Below are positions 51,501 through 63,299 of a DNA stretch of 64,000 nt, piece by piece; the first letter of the stretch is position 1, and each line of letters begins with the position of its first letter. The translations under genes were made by a program, and so were the position numbers. Source of the DNA: Tetrahymena elliotti 4EA (lineage: Eukaryota; Ciliophora; Oligohymenophorea; Hymenostomatida; Tetrahymenidae); NCBI GenBank assembly GCA_000231825.2, contig JH720359.1:16805-80804 (forward strand), written 5' to 3'. The notes beneath the pieces are model-generated. The model saw nothing but the letters and a program-made list of their open reading frames with translations. It was not told where the DNA came from and did not search any database.

Positions 51501-54042
51501 TGCACAAATCTTTTATAATGTAAAGTATTTTGATAAAAATAAAAAAAAGAAAATAATAAGTTACTTTTAAAGAATAAAGTTTAAATTCTTTGATGTCAAT
51601 TTTATTAATATAACTTTTAAGTAAAGCATCCCAAATTATAATAAATCCATCTCTTCCACCAGTAATAATACCTTTTCTATCTTTTATTTTTAAGATAAAT
51701 GTTTATTTATTAAGCAAAATGAACCAATTTTACCTCCTTCTCTTGAATGGATACATGTAACAGGTCCATTATGAGCAGGAAGAGCCTAATGGAATTTACT
51801 ACTCTTCCAGAGATAAAGCTATCCTTTAAACATACCTGTTACAATACCAACTTCACTGAAACCAATACAAAGACAAGCTTAGGGTGGATTACTTTAACTC
51901 CAAACACCTTTTGCAACTTTAATCAAACTATTATCATAAGTTACAAAAAGAATATCATTAATTGTAGCTATGATAACGTTCTTTCCTTGCTTATCGAATT
52001 TAGCATCAAAAACCTGCTTATTTGTAAGCTTTCCTGTTGCAAGTAATCCATCATCGTTTGTTCTCTTTTAAGGATTTAATCTTTGCTAAATTCTAATTTC
52101 AAAAAATATTAATAAATTAAAAATTATCAGAATTAAAAATGTGAAAATACGCTTTTTCAAGATCATAAATAACAATAGAACTTTCCTTTTCAAGAGAAAT
52201 AGCAGCAATTTTTTTTCCATCTGAACTAATTGCAACACTGCAAATACCTCTCTTAATAATTCCCTTAAATACAGCTTTAGTTTCCAAAGTAGTAGAATCC
52301 CAAACACATATTAAAGGATTAGCACCTAATTAACCTGTGACAACCAAATTTCCAGCTATGTCAATACATGTAATATCATCAGTATGTTCTAAGTAAAAAG
52401 ATTGTTTTCCATCTGGTTTTTATACTATACCTATAGCGGCATGATGATAAACTAATTCCTTATTTAAATTATACTTTAAATTATTTCTTGTATCAAAACA
52501 ACGATATCCATATACATGATCTATAGTCATATTAATAGGAGGAGCACTACTATCATCTAATTTTATTAAAAAAATAAGTTTTTTTGCATGAAAATAAATT
52601 TTCTATACATCTAACTGATTTTTCATCAGATCTAACAGTGTTTCCTATAATCTTCTACCAGTATTTTTATTCTTTAAAGGAAATTCTATCTTCATTAAGT
52701 TACTTTTCATATAAGGTCTTTTCTTCATCACTAACAAAAGAATGTTCAATACCATTTTTTATTCTTTCAATTCTATCATCTCTATCAACTTCTGCTTTTC
52801 CAATTTCATCTTCTAAGTCTGAATCAGCATCAGGAAGATCATCACTACCACCAAAATCATTTCTCAAATCTTCCTTAGAAATCAGACCATATGCAGTAAG
52901 AACTTTTAAAATTTCGTTATCCTTAGAAATGAAAGACTCAAATTCCTTAAGAGAAATACTACCATCTTTATTAGTATCATACTTAGATAAAATTTCTTTA
53001 GTCTTTGCTTCAGCTTATTAGATAGTGGCCTCTTCTTTTCCGCACATTGAATTTAAAGAAGACATAGTTGTCTTTAGTAAAATAACCAACTCGTTTTATG
53101 TAATTGTTTAGTTCTTATCAAAGTCATACAAATTGAATATTAATTCTGCCTTTTTCTGGTAATTTGATAAAAAAACTTAATAAATAAAGAAAATAATATA
53201 AAAATAAATATATCTAAATAGAGTAGAAGTTATATTTTATAATTTAATTTAGATTTCTAATACTCTTAATAAATCTTTCTTTTTATAAATGATTAATAAA
53301 ACTAATAACAAAATTCAAGCAAAATGTTGATTTTTCTTATTTAACATTGAATAATTAAAACTATAGTGCTTGGAATATCTCTAAGTATTTTATTTCAAAT
53401 TTTCCAAACATAAATTTAGAAAAATATTTTTATCTTCTTTAGTAAATCTAATTTTTTATTATATTCTTTATTTTTTAAAGATTTAAAAACGTTTTTTCTT
53501 AATATCTTAGGCTTTTACTCTTATTTTTTTATCATAAAACCAATAAACTAATATTACTTTTAATGGAGCTTATGAAAGTAAAGCAATAGCAGAAATAAAC
53601 TCATAAGAATCTATCCTTCCACTGGAATCTGTATCAAAATATTCAAAAACCTTTAGAATTTTAAAAACTATTTAATAAATATGCTAATATGGAATTGTCA
53701 TAAAAATATTAAAATGACAGAAATTTTACTCTATCCACTTCTTAAGGAGGTATTTTCATCAACTTTCCAAATTATTCTTTTGAAATTGTTAAATCCTCAT
53801 CTGCCATAAGATCAAATTTTTCTCTATTGTAAGTTAAATAAAGCAATTTATAAAATTTTCAACATTATTTTTGACAAAAACAAATTCTAATCATAGCACC
53901 ATAACATAAGGACTCCTAATAGAAATATATAACAAATAATATAATTTTACCTAATTATATCTACTTATCCTGGAGAAAAATCAGTATATTTTTTCATGCA
54001 TTCTAAATCAGAATACTTGCCTAATGATATATCATTTCCCAT
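45596..54042 (-). CDS. EF-hand plus triple EML (HELP-WD40) microtubule-associated protein
   Basis: EML proteins bind microtubules through a HELP motif and tandem beta-propellers. This gene encodes roughly 2400 aa over many short introns. The start MGNDISLGKYSDLECMKKYT fits an N-myristoylation signal (G2, S6) and a calcineurin-B-like EF-hand module: loops at DTDSSGRIDSYE, DFDKNQTITQNE and DTNKDGSISLKE, plus a degenerate first hand. A 59-nt-class intron near 52560-52610 joins this in frame to a first HELP (GYRCFDTRNNLKY, AAIGIVQ). Second and third HELP units lie near 50040-50280 and 47540-47850 (GYRAKDCRDNIRYLKSGNIV). Each unit is followed by WD repeats, so the body resembles animal EML5/EML6, which also have three units. 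Acidic linkers separate the units. The last repeat ends GGEDNCVFQWKVIKQK at TGA 45596. The calcium-binding front end is absent from animal EMLs. Confidence 0.85.
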
Positions 54043-55047
54043 CTTTTATTATAGCTTATTTTAATTTTTAAGATATCGAATTTATATTGTTAATTTATTT
54101 AATAGGAAATTAATATTTAACAAGTAGCTATTAACTATTTATTTATCTATTTCCAAAAGGAAGAAAGTTACTTTTTATTTGATAATAAAACTAATTTCAT
54201 TAAATTTATTGAAGATATTCAAATAAAAATTGTTATAACATATTTTTTGATCAAATCAAATAACATTAAGTGAATTCGGATAGCTTATAACTTATAAATG
54301 CTATGTAAACATTTTTCATTAACAAATGGTAAGTTTCTTTCAATTTTTTAGCTTAAAAATTTCTTAAAACTTACAAAAAACTCATAAAAAAATAATTAAA
54401 AATTTTGTAAATTAAATTGACTCTTTGATTCAGAAATAAATTAAAAAATACTTTATTTTTCATAAATTTCTCATCAAAAAATTAATATTCTCTCATGAAA
54501 AAAAATCATTTTCTCATGAAAAAATGAAAATATGTTAAAACTAATTTTAAATTTTCATTATTTAATTACTTTTTTTGAAAAAATCTTAAAAATACTAAAC
54601 AATTACTATTTAGATTATAGTAAAAGTTAAACACATAGACACCTCTTATAATAGCTAGCTGAATTTATATAAATCAATGAATTATTTTGATAGGAATAAT
54701 AAATATATTAAAATTTGTTTTAATTGAAAAATAAATATGAAAAACTTAATTTGGTTTAACGAAGAAAAAATATTTATTTTTTTTTTGATTTTATTTATAT
54801 TTTTACAAGTTTATTATGCTTATTTGAATTTAAACTTACTTATATTTAGTAATAATTATCACCAATGGATTGATATTTGCAGATCAAGAGTATTTATTAT
54901 CTTATCTATTTTAAAAATTGAATATTATATTAGGTAAAAAACGATATAAAAAATACACTTTGTTTATAAATAGAATTATTAAAAATTGGTCCCTTGATAA
55001 AAACAAAAAATATTAGTTAATAAAAAAATAGGAGATAATTTATTTCA
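54043..55047. other. divergent intergenic region
   Basis: AT-rich DNA between the 5' ends of the EF-hand/EML gene (-) and the COPI-associated gene (+). A roughly 88-codon ORF starting at 54737 (+) is Phe/Leu/Ile-rich and not convincing. Both promoters should be here. Confidence 0.45.
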
Positions 55048-55770
55048 ATGGCATTTAATCTTAAACATACAACTAAAATAGCAGCTGTAATATGTGGTTG
55101 TTTATTGATCATAGTTTCTATAGTAAGCTTTGCAACTGACACTTTATATCCTATCAATGCAATTTTGGACATTTATTATATGTAAACATAAATCTTTTAA
55201 ATATGAAATAATCTGTAATATTATTATTTAAAAATTAAAAAAATTAGATTTTTTGGTATTTCTCTTGTCTGCTCAGAATGGGAAATAGTTTATGTAGTAG
55301 AAAATTTCAATCTTCTTGCGAGTTATTTTGGCAGAGGAATATTTTGCATTTTGTATGATTCATAGATTTTAATTATCATTAATAACATTATCATTTTTTT
55401 TAGCTTAGGAACTATTCTATTAGATGATAGCTCAAGCAAAGCATCGTAATAAATATAAGAATAAGCAAAATTTAAATTATATTATTTATAATTAAAAGAT
55501 CTATTTTATCACTAGCTATAGGAATAATTTTAATTGTAGTTGGGTTGGGATATGAAGTATTAGCCTTCAGAGTAACTAAAATTTAATAGATATTTTCTAA
55601 GAGTTAATTTTAAATTTAAAAAAAGATTAGAAATTAAGATAAAAGCGGAGCATCTGCAGCATAAAATGCAGCTCAAGGAACTAAAGAAAAAGGTTTAAAT
55701 TTTTTTGGTGTGTATAAATATTAAAAAAGATATTATTTTAGAATAGGAGAATATATAAAACAATGCTTGA
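55048..55770 (+). CDS. COPI-associated (Tvp15-like) four-helix membrane protein
   Basis: The family consists of small Golgi membrane proteins linked to COPI vesicles. Exon 1 (55048-55181) encodes KIAAVICGCLLIIVSIVSFA. Four short introns, each beginning GT and ending AG, keep frame and add FGISLVCSEWEIVYVVENFN, SYFGRGIFCIFLGTILLDDS and LSLAIGIILIVVGLGYEVLA. The fragment YFGRGIFCIFLG matches the family signature of a Gly-Arg-Gly-Leu-Phe-like turn entering helix three. The total is about 175 aa with four membrane helices and a cytosolic tail containing AlaGln-rich sequence. The last intron (GTGTATAA...TTTTAG) is chosen because it gives a TGA soon after; without it the frame runs on through AT-rich DNA. 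The family call is from memory of the motif. Confidence 0.7.
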
Positions 55771-56508
55771 ATGAAAAAAAAATTAGTATAGATTAGGAAC
55801 TTCTAAAATAAAATAATGTATAAAAAAGAAAAATTTTGGGTGTAGACTTCTTAAGTATAGAGACTTTTTTAAGATAATTATAATTAACATTTATCTTGCA
55901 TATTAATTGTCTATTTTATCATTTTATTTTCTTTCTAAAAGAAACTATTTTTTTATAGTATTCAAAATTAAATTATTTTAGTTAGTTAGTTTCATAACTC
56001 AATCCCATACTCTATCTATTTAATCAAAATATATAAATAGTCTTTAAAGCAACATTAATTTAACATTTGCTGAATGTTAATAAATATTATGATAATTCTT
56101 TAGCAGATTATATTTTTCATTAGGATTTTTATTTTATTTTTTTTTCTTCAAAAAAAGCCTTATTTAGGTTTATTTTTGTAAGCATTTAAATTAGTTACTA
56201 TTAATTCAACCTAACACTCTATCTCAATCAAACCATGATATTTATAATATTAATTGTCTATTTATTACAAAAAGCAAAAAAAATGATAATTATTTATTTT
56301 TAATTTATTCAAAATAAATACTTTATAAAATAAATTTGATTTTGCTTTAGAATTCTAATTTTTCTAAATGTTAGGTTTTTTGGGATATTATTTAAGTGCT
56401 TAAAAATAAATAAAACTTACTTTTTTTGACAAAATTTATCATTGTAGTAAAAATATTTAACAAACAATGGATCATATAAAAGTTAAATTAAAAGTAAAAA
56501 TATTATAA
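55771..56508. other. convergent intergenic spacer
   Basis: AT-rich spacer between the 3' ends of the COPI-associated gene (+) and the Gln/Asn-rich gene (-). No other feature was seen. Confidence 0.5.
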
Positions 56509-59500
56509 TCATTTTTGTTATTGTAATAGATGTTATTAAAAGAAAGGTTGTAATTATGTAACTAGACTTGTAGTGAATTGTTTGTTTGTGTCTTGCTAAG
56601 CATTACTTTTAAAACCCTTTTCTGCAAAACTTTCTGGTTTTTTATCATTATTAATTGTATTTCCTTAAACTTTCAATAATTTCATATTAAAGCAGTTAGC
56701 TGTTTTTTAGATGTTTATATTTGATGATCCTATTAAATTTTAAAGAGCATTTTAGCCAGCTTTCAATTAGGTATTTTAAGTGTTGTTTGTAAAATTTGCA
56801 TTCATAGCTAACTATTAAGCAGCTTAGATGCTAGGCTAATTTTAAATAACGGAGTAGTTTTTTTAAGGATTCATCTTTTTTGATGAATTAGAGAAAGAGT
56901 TTTACTAATACTTTTATCTGCTTTAATTCGAAACAAATATATCTTTAGAGCTATTTTTTGGCTAAATAATTAATGATTACATTTGATCTTGGTTCATGTT
57001 ATTGTTATTGTTAATCATACTTAGTTACTAAGCAATCTTTAAGTTATTAGCCTTTGCTTAACTGTTTTATGCAAAAGCAGAAGCTTAGTTATCTACAGAA
57101 AAACTTATGTTTTTGGATTTTCTAATTGGTACAGTATTTGATATTTATTACAATTACTTGTTGTCTTATTCTAATTAGTTATTACTTGGTGGTCTAGATT
57201 TTGAGTTATCTTAATTTTAAGGAGCTTATGAGGAATTAAAATTATTAATCCTAGAAGGTTGTGTAGAAGATGTAGCATTAGTATTTATTTAGTTAATATT
57301 ATTTGAATACTTTTATAATATTTTTGACTAAGAAACAGAAAAAGGCTATGAACTCTATTGGTGCTGAAGAATAGAAGTTTGCATTTGAGTTTATTACAAT
57401 ACTTTTAGTGGTATCCCATTGGTCCCACCCATAACACCATTTTAGTTATTTCCATTTTATTCAATTATTTATTATTATTTATCACCTTTAATTTTGTTAA
57501 TTTTTTACAAAAGGAGATTTTTAAATTTATCAGTCATAACATTCAAACCTTATGGATAATTAATCCTCAACTGATCTTCTGTCTGTTAGTATTAGTAATT
57601 TGAGTTATTATATAAATTATTTTTATTAGGTTAGTAATTAAGTTATTGTAATTAATTAGTAAATTAGTTATTATTAATATTATTAGAACTAAATTAATTA
57701 TTTGCAAAGGGATATTCTTTTTGTAGATTTTGATTTGCATTATTATTTGGTAGCAAACTATTTGTAAAATCTTAGTTTTTTTTTAAATAAGGCTGATTCT
57801 GATAATTCCTTATTCTGTTTTTTTAATTTTCATCTTCATTATGCTAAAAAATCTTAATTTCATTACCATTTTACTGAATTGAGTTTAACTTATTAATTAA
57901 ATTGTTTTGCTGATTTATTTGAGGGAGTTTGTTTTATTATTAGCTAACTAAAATATCATTATAATTTTAATTTCCATTCATGTAGCTTGCTTAATTTTAC
58001 ATCATTTAATATTTATTTGTTTTTTAATGCTATTGCATCATATTTTAATTATTCTATGAGTTGGTTGATGAACAACTGGACGTCTCTGCTGATTCCCTCT
58101 ATTAATTTTATTTATTAAAGTCTTATTCTTCTTTCCTCTCTTAAACTTATTGCTAAAATAGTTTAGAATTAGTCTAATCTAAATCCCTATTTATGACATA
58201 TCCTTGATGCACTGCAAAAGAATTTTAATTTTTGAAATTAATTTTTTGAGTTTTATTGAGTTTTAGATGATTTTATTATGGAGATGAATTAAACTCTTTT
58301 AGAATCGTTGCACCAGCTTGACTTTATTGACTTTAAGCCCTCCTGTTATTCTAAACAGCTTCTTCCTCATTCACTTTATTATTGCTTTTTTTCTTCTTTT
58401 TGGAAAACACAAAATAACAGGCATTTGATTCACTTGTAGGAGATTATGGACTTTCATCATAATCTAAATCTTAATCAAGAAAGCCATCTAGTTTTTACTT
58501 GATAATGCTTTCAGACTAGTACTTCTGGTTATTATTATCTGAGCTTGGCGTTTTGCTAGAAAAACATATTTAGTTTGAATCATTTTCATCTTAAATATTA
58601 ATAGCATTTCCTATTTTTTTTATTGAATTAGATTTCGATTATTAAGAAAAGCTGGCTTCCATTACAGAATTTTCTTCATTAAATTTTTTATCATCTATTT
58701 CATCATTTAATTCTTAAAAGCTTGAAGTTTTAATAATAAAATCTTCACCCTAAAAAGCATAATCATTTCTAGACTATTGTGTCTAGAGGATAGTATCACC
58801 AAGAAAAGATTATTAGATATCAGCTGATTGCTTTTTAGTATGTATAACACTACTGGACTTCTATCTAAAAATTTAAGACTAATCTACTGCGGATTGTTCT
58901 TAATTTTTTTATGACATCTTAATCTCTTAGCAACTTTTAGGAATTTTTTCACTTGGCTTTTCCTCAATGTTATTTAAAATCTCACTTGGTGATAAAGTAT
59001 TAGTTTCTAAATTTTAACTATTTTATATAATTTTAGGTCTCATAAGAGCAGAATTACATCTAGAATTAGTTAATCTTATAATTTTTAGTTTATTTTATAA
59101 ATTTGTATGATCAATTTTGTGATATTTTTATGGTGAAAAATTTCTTTGTTGATATTATTATTATTACTACTACTATGTAGATGAAGAAAAAGATGAGGCT
59201 TAGTTTAAAGAATATAATGTTTTAGGTTTATTAATATTTGAATTATTATATATATTATTACTAAGGGGTTAATTTTATTAACTATTTATAGAATTAGATG
59301 CCTACTGTAAAGGTGTTACAGCACTATTTTATATTTACTACTAATTTGTAATTTAGTTATTTACATAAGATGAGCTATTTGTTTTTTAGCTACTATTCAT
59401 TTGTAATGTAGAATTTGAAGAATAGCTAGGAGGAGGAGTAAGAACTTATGAATTATATTTTCTATTTTTTGTAGCAGCTGATTTGACAATAAACATTTTT

Positions 59501-61677
59501 TAATTAGATATTTATGTGAAATTTCCTGTATCTCCTTTTTTCTAAACATTGAACAAATCTTCATTTTACTAGAAATAATATTATTAAAAAACAGAATTTT
59601 ATTAAATAGTATTTGCATAGGATTCTCTGTCCTCTTTTTCTCTTTCTTCGTTTACTTATTTAACTTTTTTAGGATATTTATTTTTATATTTTTCATTATA
59701 ATTTTAAACAGTGCTATTTATATACATATTTCTTTGCTTAGACTATTCAAATATTTAAATATAAACTAATTTTATATCATCAATTCCTTTTGCTCTTTTC
59801 ATTTTATCATTATACATTTAAATATTAGATTAATCTAAATCAGAAATAACTGAATTTGTATTTATTTATTTTGTTATCTTCATTTCTTTTTCTTTTGATA
59901 CAAACTAATTTTATTTAAAATAATTATTTAAATATTTTAAAAAGTGTAAATTTGAACTATTTCAAACTGAAATTTTTTTAATTTTTATTTAAAATATAAA
60001 TTTTAAATTTTTTGAAATCTAAAAATATTATTTTTAGGTTTTATGAAGCTTTTTACAAAAATTATAATAGTTAATAGTGTAAAATGAATGATAAAAAAAT
60101 AAATTTATACCCATGTTATCGAAAGTGTAGATGGAAAAACAGAGAGATCATTTTTTTTAATAGAAGGATTAAATATTAAATTAACTTAAACTTGCTAGGA
60201 GTTAATGCTGCCTTAATTGGTTATCCTTTATCTTAATGGGGATCTAGCATTATAAATATTCATAGGAGTCTATCTAGGTGAAATTTTTTCATCTTAAAAA
60301 TTTCCTTCTGTGGGAATAGATTTTTTATTCTATATTAATTTTAATGGAGAAGAAGAAATCTGTTGTTATTGTGTTTGTTTTGTTAAAATGCTTTTTCTTC
60401 TATAGTTTTCGTATTCATTTTAATTTGCAGTTAATTTAGAATTCTAAATTTCTGAAAGATCTGTAAAATTATCTCTTATTACATTTTTAGTTGAAATTTC
60501 ATTTTCTTTGTATTATTCTTGTTCCTGTTAATGAATCTAATCAATGCTTGAGAGTTATTATTATTTCTTATCTTCATTTAGCTATTTTAAAATATTTCCT
60601 ATCAGCTTAACATCTTCATTTTATTTAAAAATTGATATTGATTTCTTTTTGAGAATAATATTATTATTGTTATCATTCATATCAGATGACTCTGCTTTTA
60701 ACAATAATTAAGAATTTTAGTTTTCTGTTTCAGAAATATGGTTTTAAATAACAGCTCCAACTTTTGATAATTAAATTTTAAGATTTTATTACTAGGTATC
60801 TGTATAATTAGTATTGGATATTTAAGATTTGGATCTTTAATTTTACTTTATTGGCTAATAATTAGAATTTTAGTTATTTGATCCATTTTAATTATTGTTT
60901 TAATTTTATGTTTACTGCATTACTCCTTATTAATTATTTCCAATCTGCTTATTTCTTTGTATTGAAAGGTAAATCATAAACTTTTTAAAATAATCTCTGG
61001 AGAACTCTACTAAGTACTTCAACATGTCTGGCACAATAGAAATCTACATTATACAATATATCATTAATTAAGAAGATTAGGGAGATTAGTGATTTTTAGA
61101 TCTTTTGTTTTTGTTTAAGATCATAATTTCACTTCAAAAAAATTATCTAAAAGTTTTGTTATTTTTTTTTACATTATTAGACCTTGCAACTTAACGAAGA
61201 GTCAGTCTAAATTCATAGGATTATTCAAAGGGAGAAAAAAATTCAGTAAAGATTTTTAAGTAAATATCTAAAAACCTTTTATTAAAATCTTCATCATATA
61301 AAAGCACACTTTTTAGCTAAAATTCTGGCCAAATTAACTTCATAATATCAAGTGATTTTTCACATAATATCCTAAATTTTATATTAAAATGAATCATTTT
61401 ATAAATTAACTGATTATGAAATTATTTGATTTTATAAAATAATAAATTAATTGCTAAAAATATTTTATTTTCATTACTGCTTTTATTCAAATGTGTAATC
61501 CTTTAAAGCCTTTAACACGTTAAGTATCCAATTCTCTTTTTCAGTTCTAAATTTTTCATCTTCTTTTGCTTTACGTATGTCTTCTACTTTCAACTATTCA
61601 CTTTGAGTCTATAATATTTTATTTAGCTCATGAACTTTACCTACTCTTATCCTAACTAGCTAATAAATTTCATCCAT
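56509..61677 (-). CDS. 1575-aa Gln/Asn/Ser-rich protein with small helical N-terminal domain
   Basis: Exons 61677-61478, 61371-61173, 61043-60111 and 59904-56509 join in frame; introns are 106, 129, 206 nt. The last exon runs 1132 codons without TGA. Residues 1 to about 165 form an ordered, mostly helical domain (MDEIYQLVRIRVGKVHELNK; then SLDIMKLIWPEFQLKSVLLY; then FNKRFLDIYLKIFTEFFSPF) that I do not recognise. Beyond it the chain is dominated by Gln, Asn and Ser with poly-Q runs (for example a run of eight TAG/TAA codons near 59145-59170) and scattered basic Ser/Thr motifs. Most Gln are encoded by TA(A/G). Such composition is typical of prion-like, phase-separating proteins, often RNA-associated; that is inference. 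On the opposite strand a Leu/Phe-rich membrane-protein-like reading is a mirror effect of Gln and Asn codons, broken by TGA. Confidence 0.8.
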
Positions 61678-62552
61678 TTATCAGACTAATTTACTGTTAT
61701 TCGAATGCTGCAAATGAAATAAAGAATATATTAAAAATGACAATTTGTATTTCCCTAAATAAAAAGAGAGTAAGATATTTAACTATTCAATATTATCTCT
61801 TATTGCTATTTAATTAATTAATACTTTGAAATTGATTGATTGATTAATATTATTAGTTCTCTACTTAATTAACCATCCAATCTCAATAATTTTTACATTC
61901 AATAGCTTTCATTTCACAACATTTATTACTTAATAAATAACTAAAAAATAAAAACAGCCATTTCAATACTGATTAAATTATATTTTTAATTAACACTAAC
62001 TTACCAAAGAGATTTTTGTTTATTCAAATTTATTTCATAAATAATTTTATTTAAAATTAAATTAAAATTTAAAATCATTTTTGTTACAAACTTTGTTGAA
62101 AAATTAAAGCTAAGTTTACTTTTGATATTAAATATTGAAATAAAAAGTATTACTCACTCGTTAATTATATTCATTTATCAAGTTTCAATTGAATTCATTT
62201 TTTATTTATTTCATTAAAATATATGCAACAAATAATCTTTAAATTTATATATCTTTAATAAATGCCATCCCTGTCTCCTTTATCCATTTTAATATTTGAA
62301 TTTTTTTAGAAATTTGAAAATGAGACAGGGATTACTTTCATAAAAAGAAAAATTTTTATTAGATTTAAAGATGGAGGTAGGAGTAAAAAAATAAAATACA
62401 GGAAATGTTAAAATTTTATTACAATAAAACTAAGCTGATTAATTAGAAAATCTTAATTCATTTACATAAAAAATATTTGATCATTTTTAAATATTACTGA
62501 GATGCACTTTAATTGTTAATTAATATTTAAATGATTACATTTCATCTTTCAT
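61678..62552. other. intergenic region containing a GC-richer hairpin
   Basis: AT-rich sequence upstream of the Gln/Asn-rich gene and downstream of the polytopic membrane protein gene. Apart from the inverted repeat listed separately, nothing was recognised. Confidence 0.5.
62267..62332. repeat. 11-bp perfect inverted repeat, 44-nt loop
   Basis: ATCCCTGTCTC (62267-62277) and GAGACAGGGAT (62322-62332) are exact reverse complements. With one mismatch the stem extends three more pairs inward. The stem is far richer in G and C than anything nearby in non-coding DNA. It could be a structured RNA end, a 3' UTR stem of the neighbouring minus-strand gene (its stop is at 62553, about 220 bp away) or a remnant of a mobile element. 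Confidence 0.6.
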
Positions 62553-63299
62553 TCATAAATATGTTTTATTACAAAGCATATATAGTATTTTGAATAAATT
62601 TATTTCCGTTATTAACAATGGTGTTAATACTAGCCATAATACAAGAGCAAATTATATGCACTTATTTAATTATTTAACTTATTTCTCCACTAATACTTTG
62701 ATTATCAAAAAAGCATAAGTAAAATATAAACCTGAAGAAAGAAGAATTCCTAATTATAATAATTTGATGAAACAAATAACTGTTGCAATAGCCTAAAAAC
62801 CAAAAATTAGAAAATTTTTTCTTTTTACATCAATTAAAAAAAGAAAACTAAGACTAAACAAACTAATTTAACCAGTAGTAAAATAACAATAGGTTATTCC
62901 AAATACTTTGTATTAAAAATCTTAAATTTAACTTTAATCTAAAGTTAAAAAGTATATTTATGCTGCAACACATAAAATTAAAGAAAGAGATAACAGAAAC
63001 ACTCTTTTTATAGGTATAAACACACTAATAATGCCAAAAACTAGCAAAAATGCACCAAAAAAATATCTTAAATCATTATTCTGCTCGAAATGGTAAGAAT
63101 AAGAAATGTTTGTTGCTTCTAAATGGAGTGAAATACTTAGAAGAAGAAGAAAAATAGTTAATAATATTGCAGTAACATAAGCTAGATCTCTTTCTTAAAT
63201 TGCAGGTATTTGATTTTCATCAATTATTTACCTTGATTCTTCATCAGTTTTCAATAATTGCTGAGATTTAGTCTGCCCTTCACTATTGTCAACAATCAT
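62553..63299 (-). CDS. 248-aa polytopic membrane protein
   Basis: Intronless ORF of 248 aa, ATG 63299 to TGA 62553. A polar N-terminus of about 45 residues (MIVDNSEGQTKSQQLLKTDE) precedes six or seven hydrophobic segments, for example YVTAILLTIFLLLLSISLHL, YFFGAFLLVFGIISVFIPIK and KRVFLLSLSLILCVAAQIYF, then FGFQAIATVICFIKLLQLGI and FALVLWLVLTPLLITEINLF. Lys-Arg pairs border several helices on the inner side. I do not recognise the family. Its length, the polar head and regular helix-loop spacing favour a real gene over a chance AT-rich frame. No signal peptide is seen; the first helix would act as the signal anchor. Confidence 0.7.

Noticed and set aside
42473..54042. Possibility that the two neighbouring WD40 genes are a tandem duplication.
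   Set aside because: They are on opposite strands, one lacks HELP motifs and the other lacks the zinc finger; repeat sequences differ, so shared WD40 folds are the only similarity.
54737..54937. Short plus-strand ORF with a hydrophobic stretch.
   Set aside because: Composition is that of random AT-rich DNA (Phe, Ile, Leu, Tyr, Asn); it has no motif and no codon bias, and lies where two promoters are expected.
56510..57440. Plus-strand reading that looks like a Leu/Phe-rich membrane protein with one in-frame TGA and a frameshift.
   Set aside because: The minus strand in the same codon register is open for 1132 codons and joins four exons in frame. The plus reading is the mirror of Gln and Asn codons.
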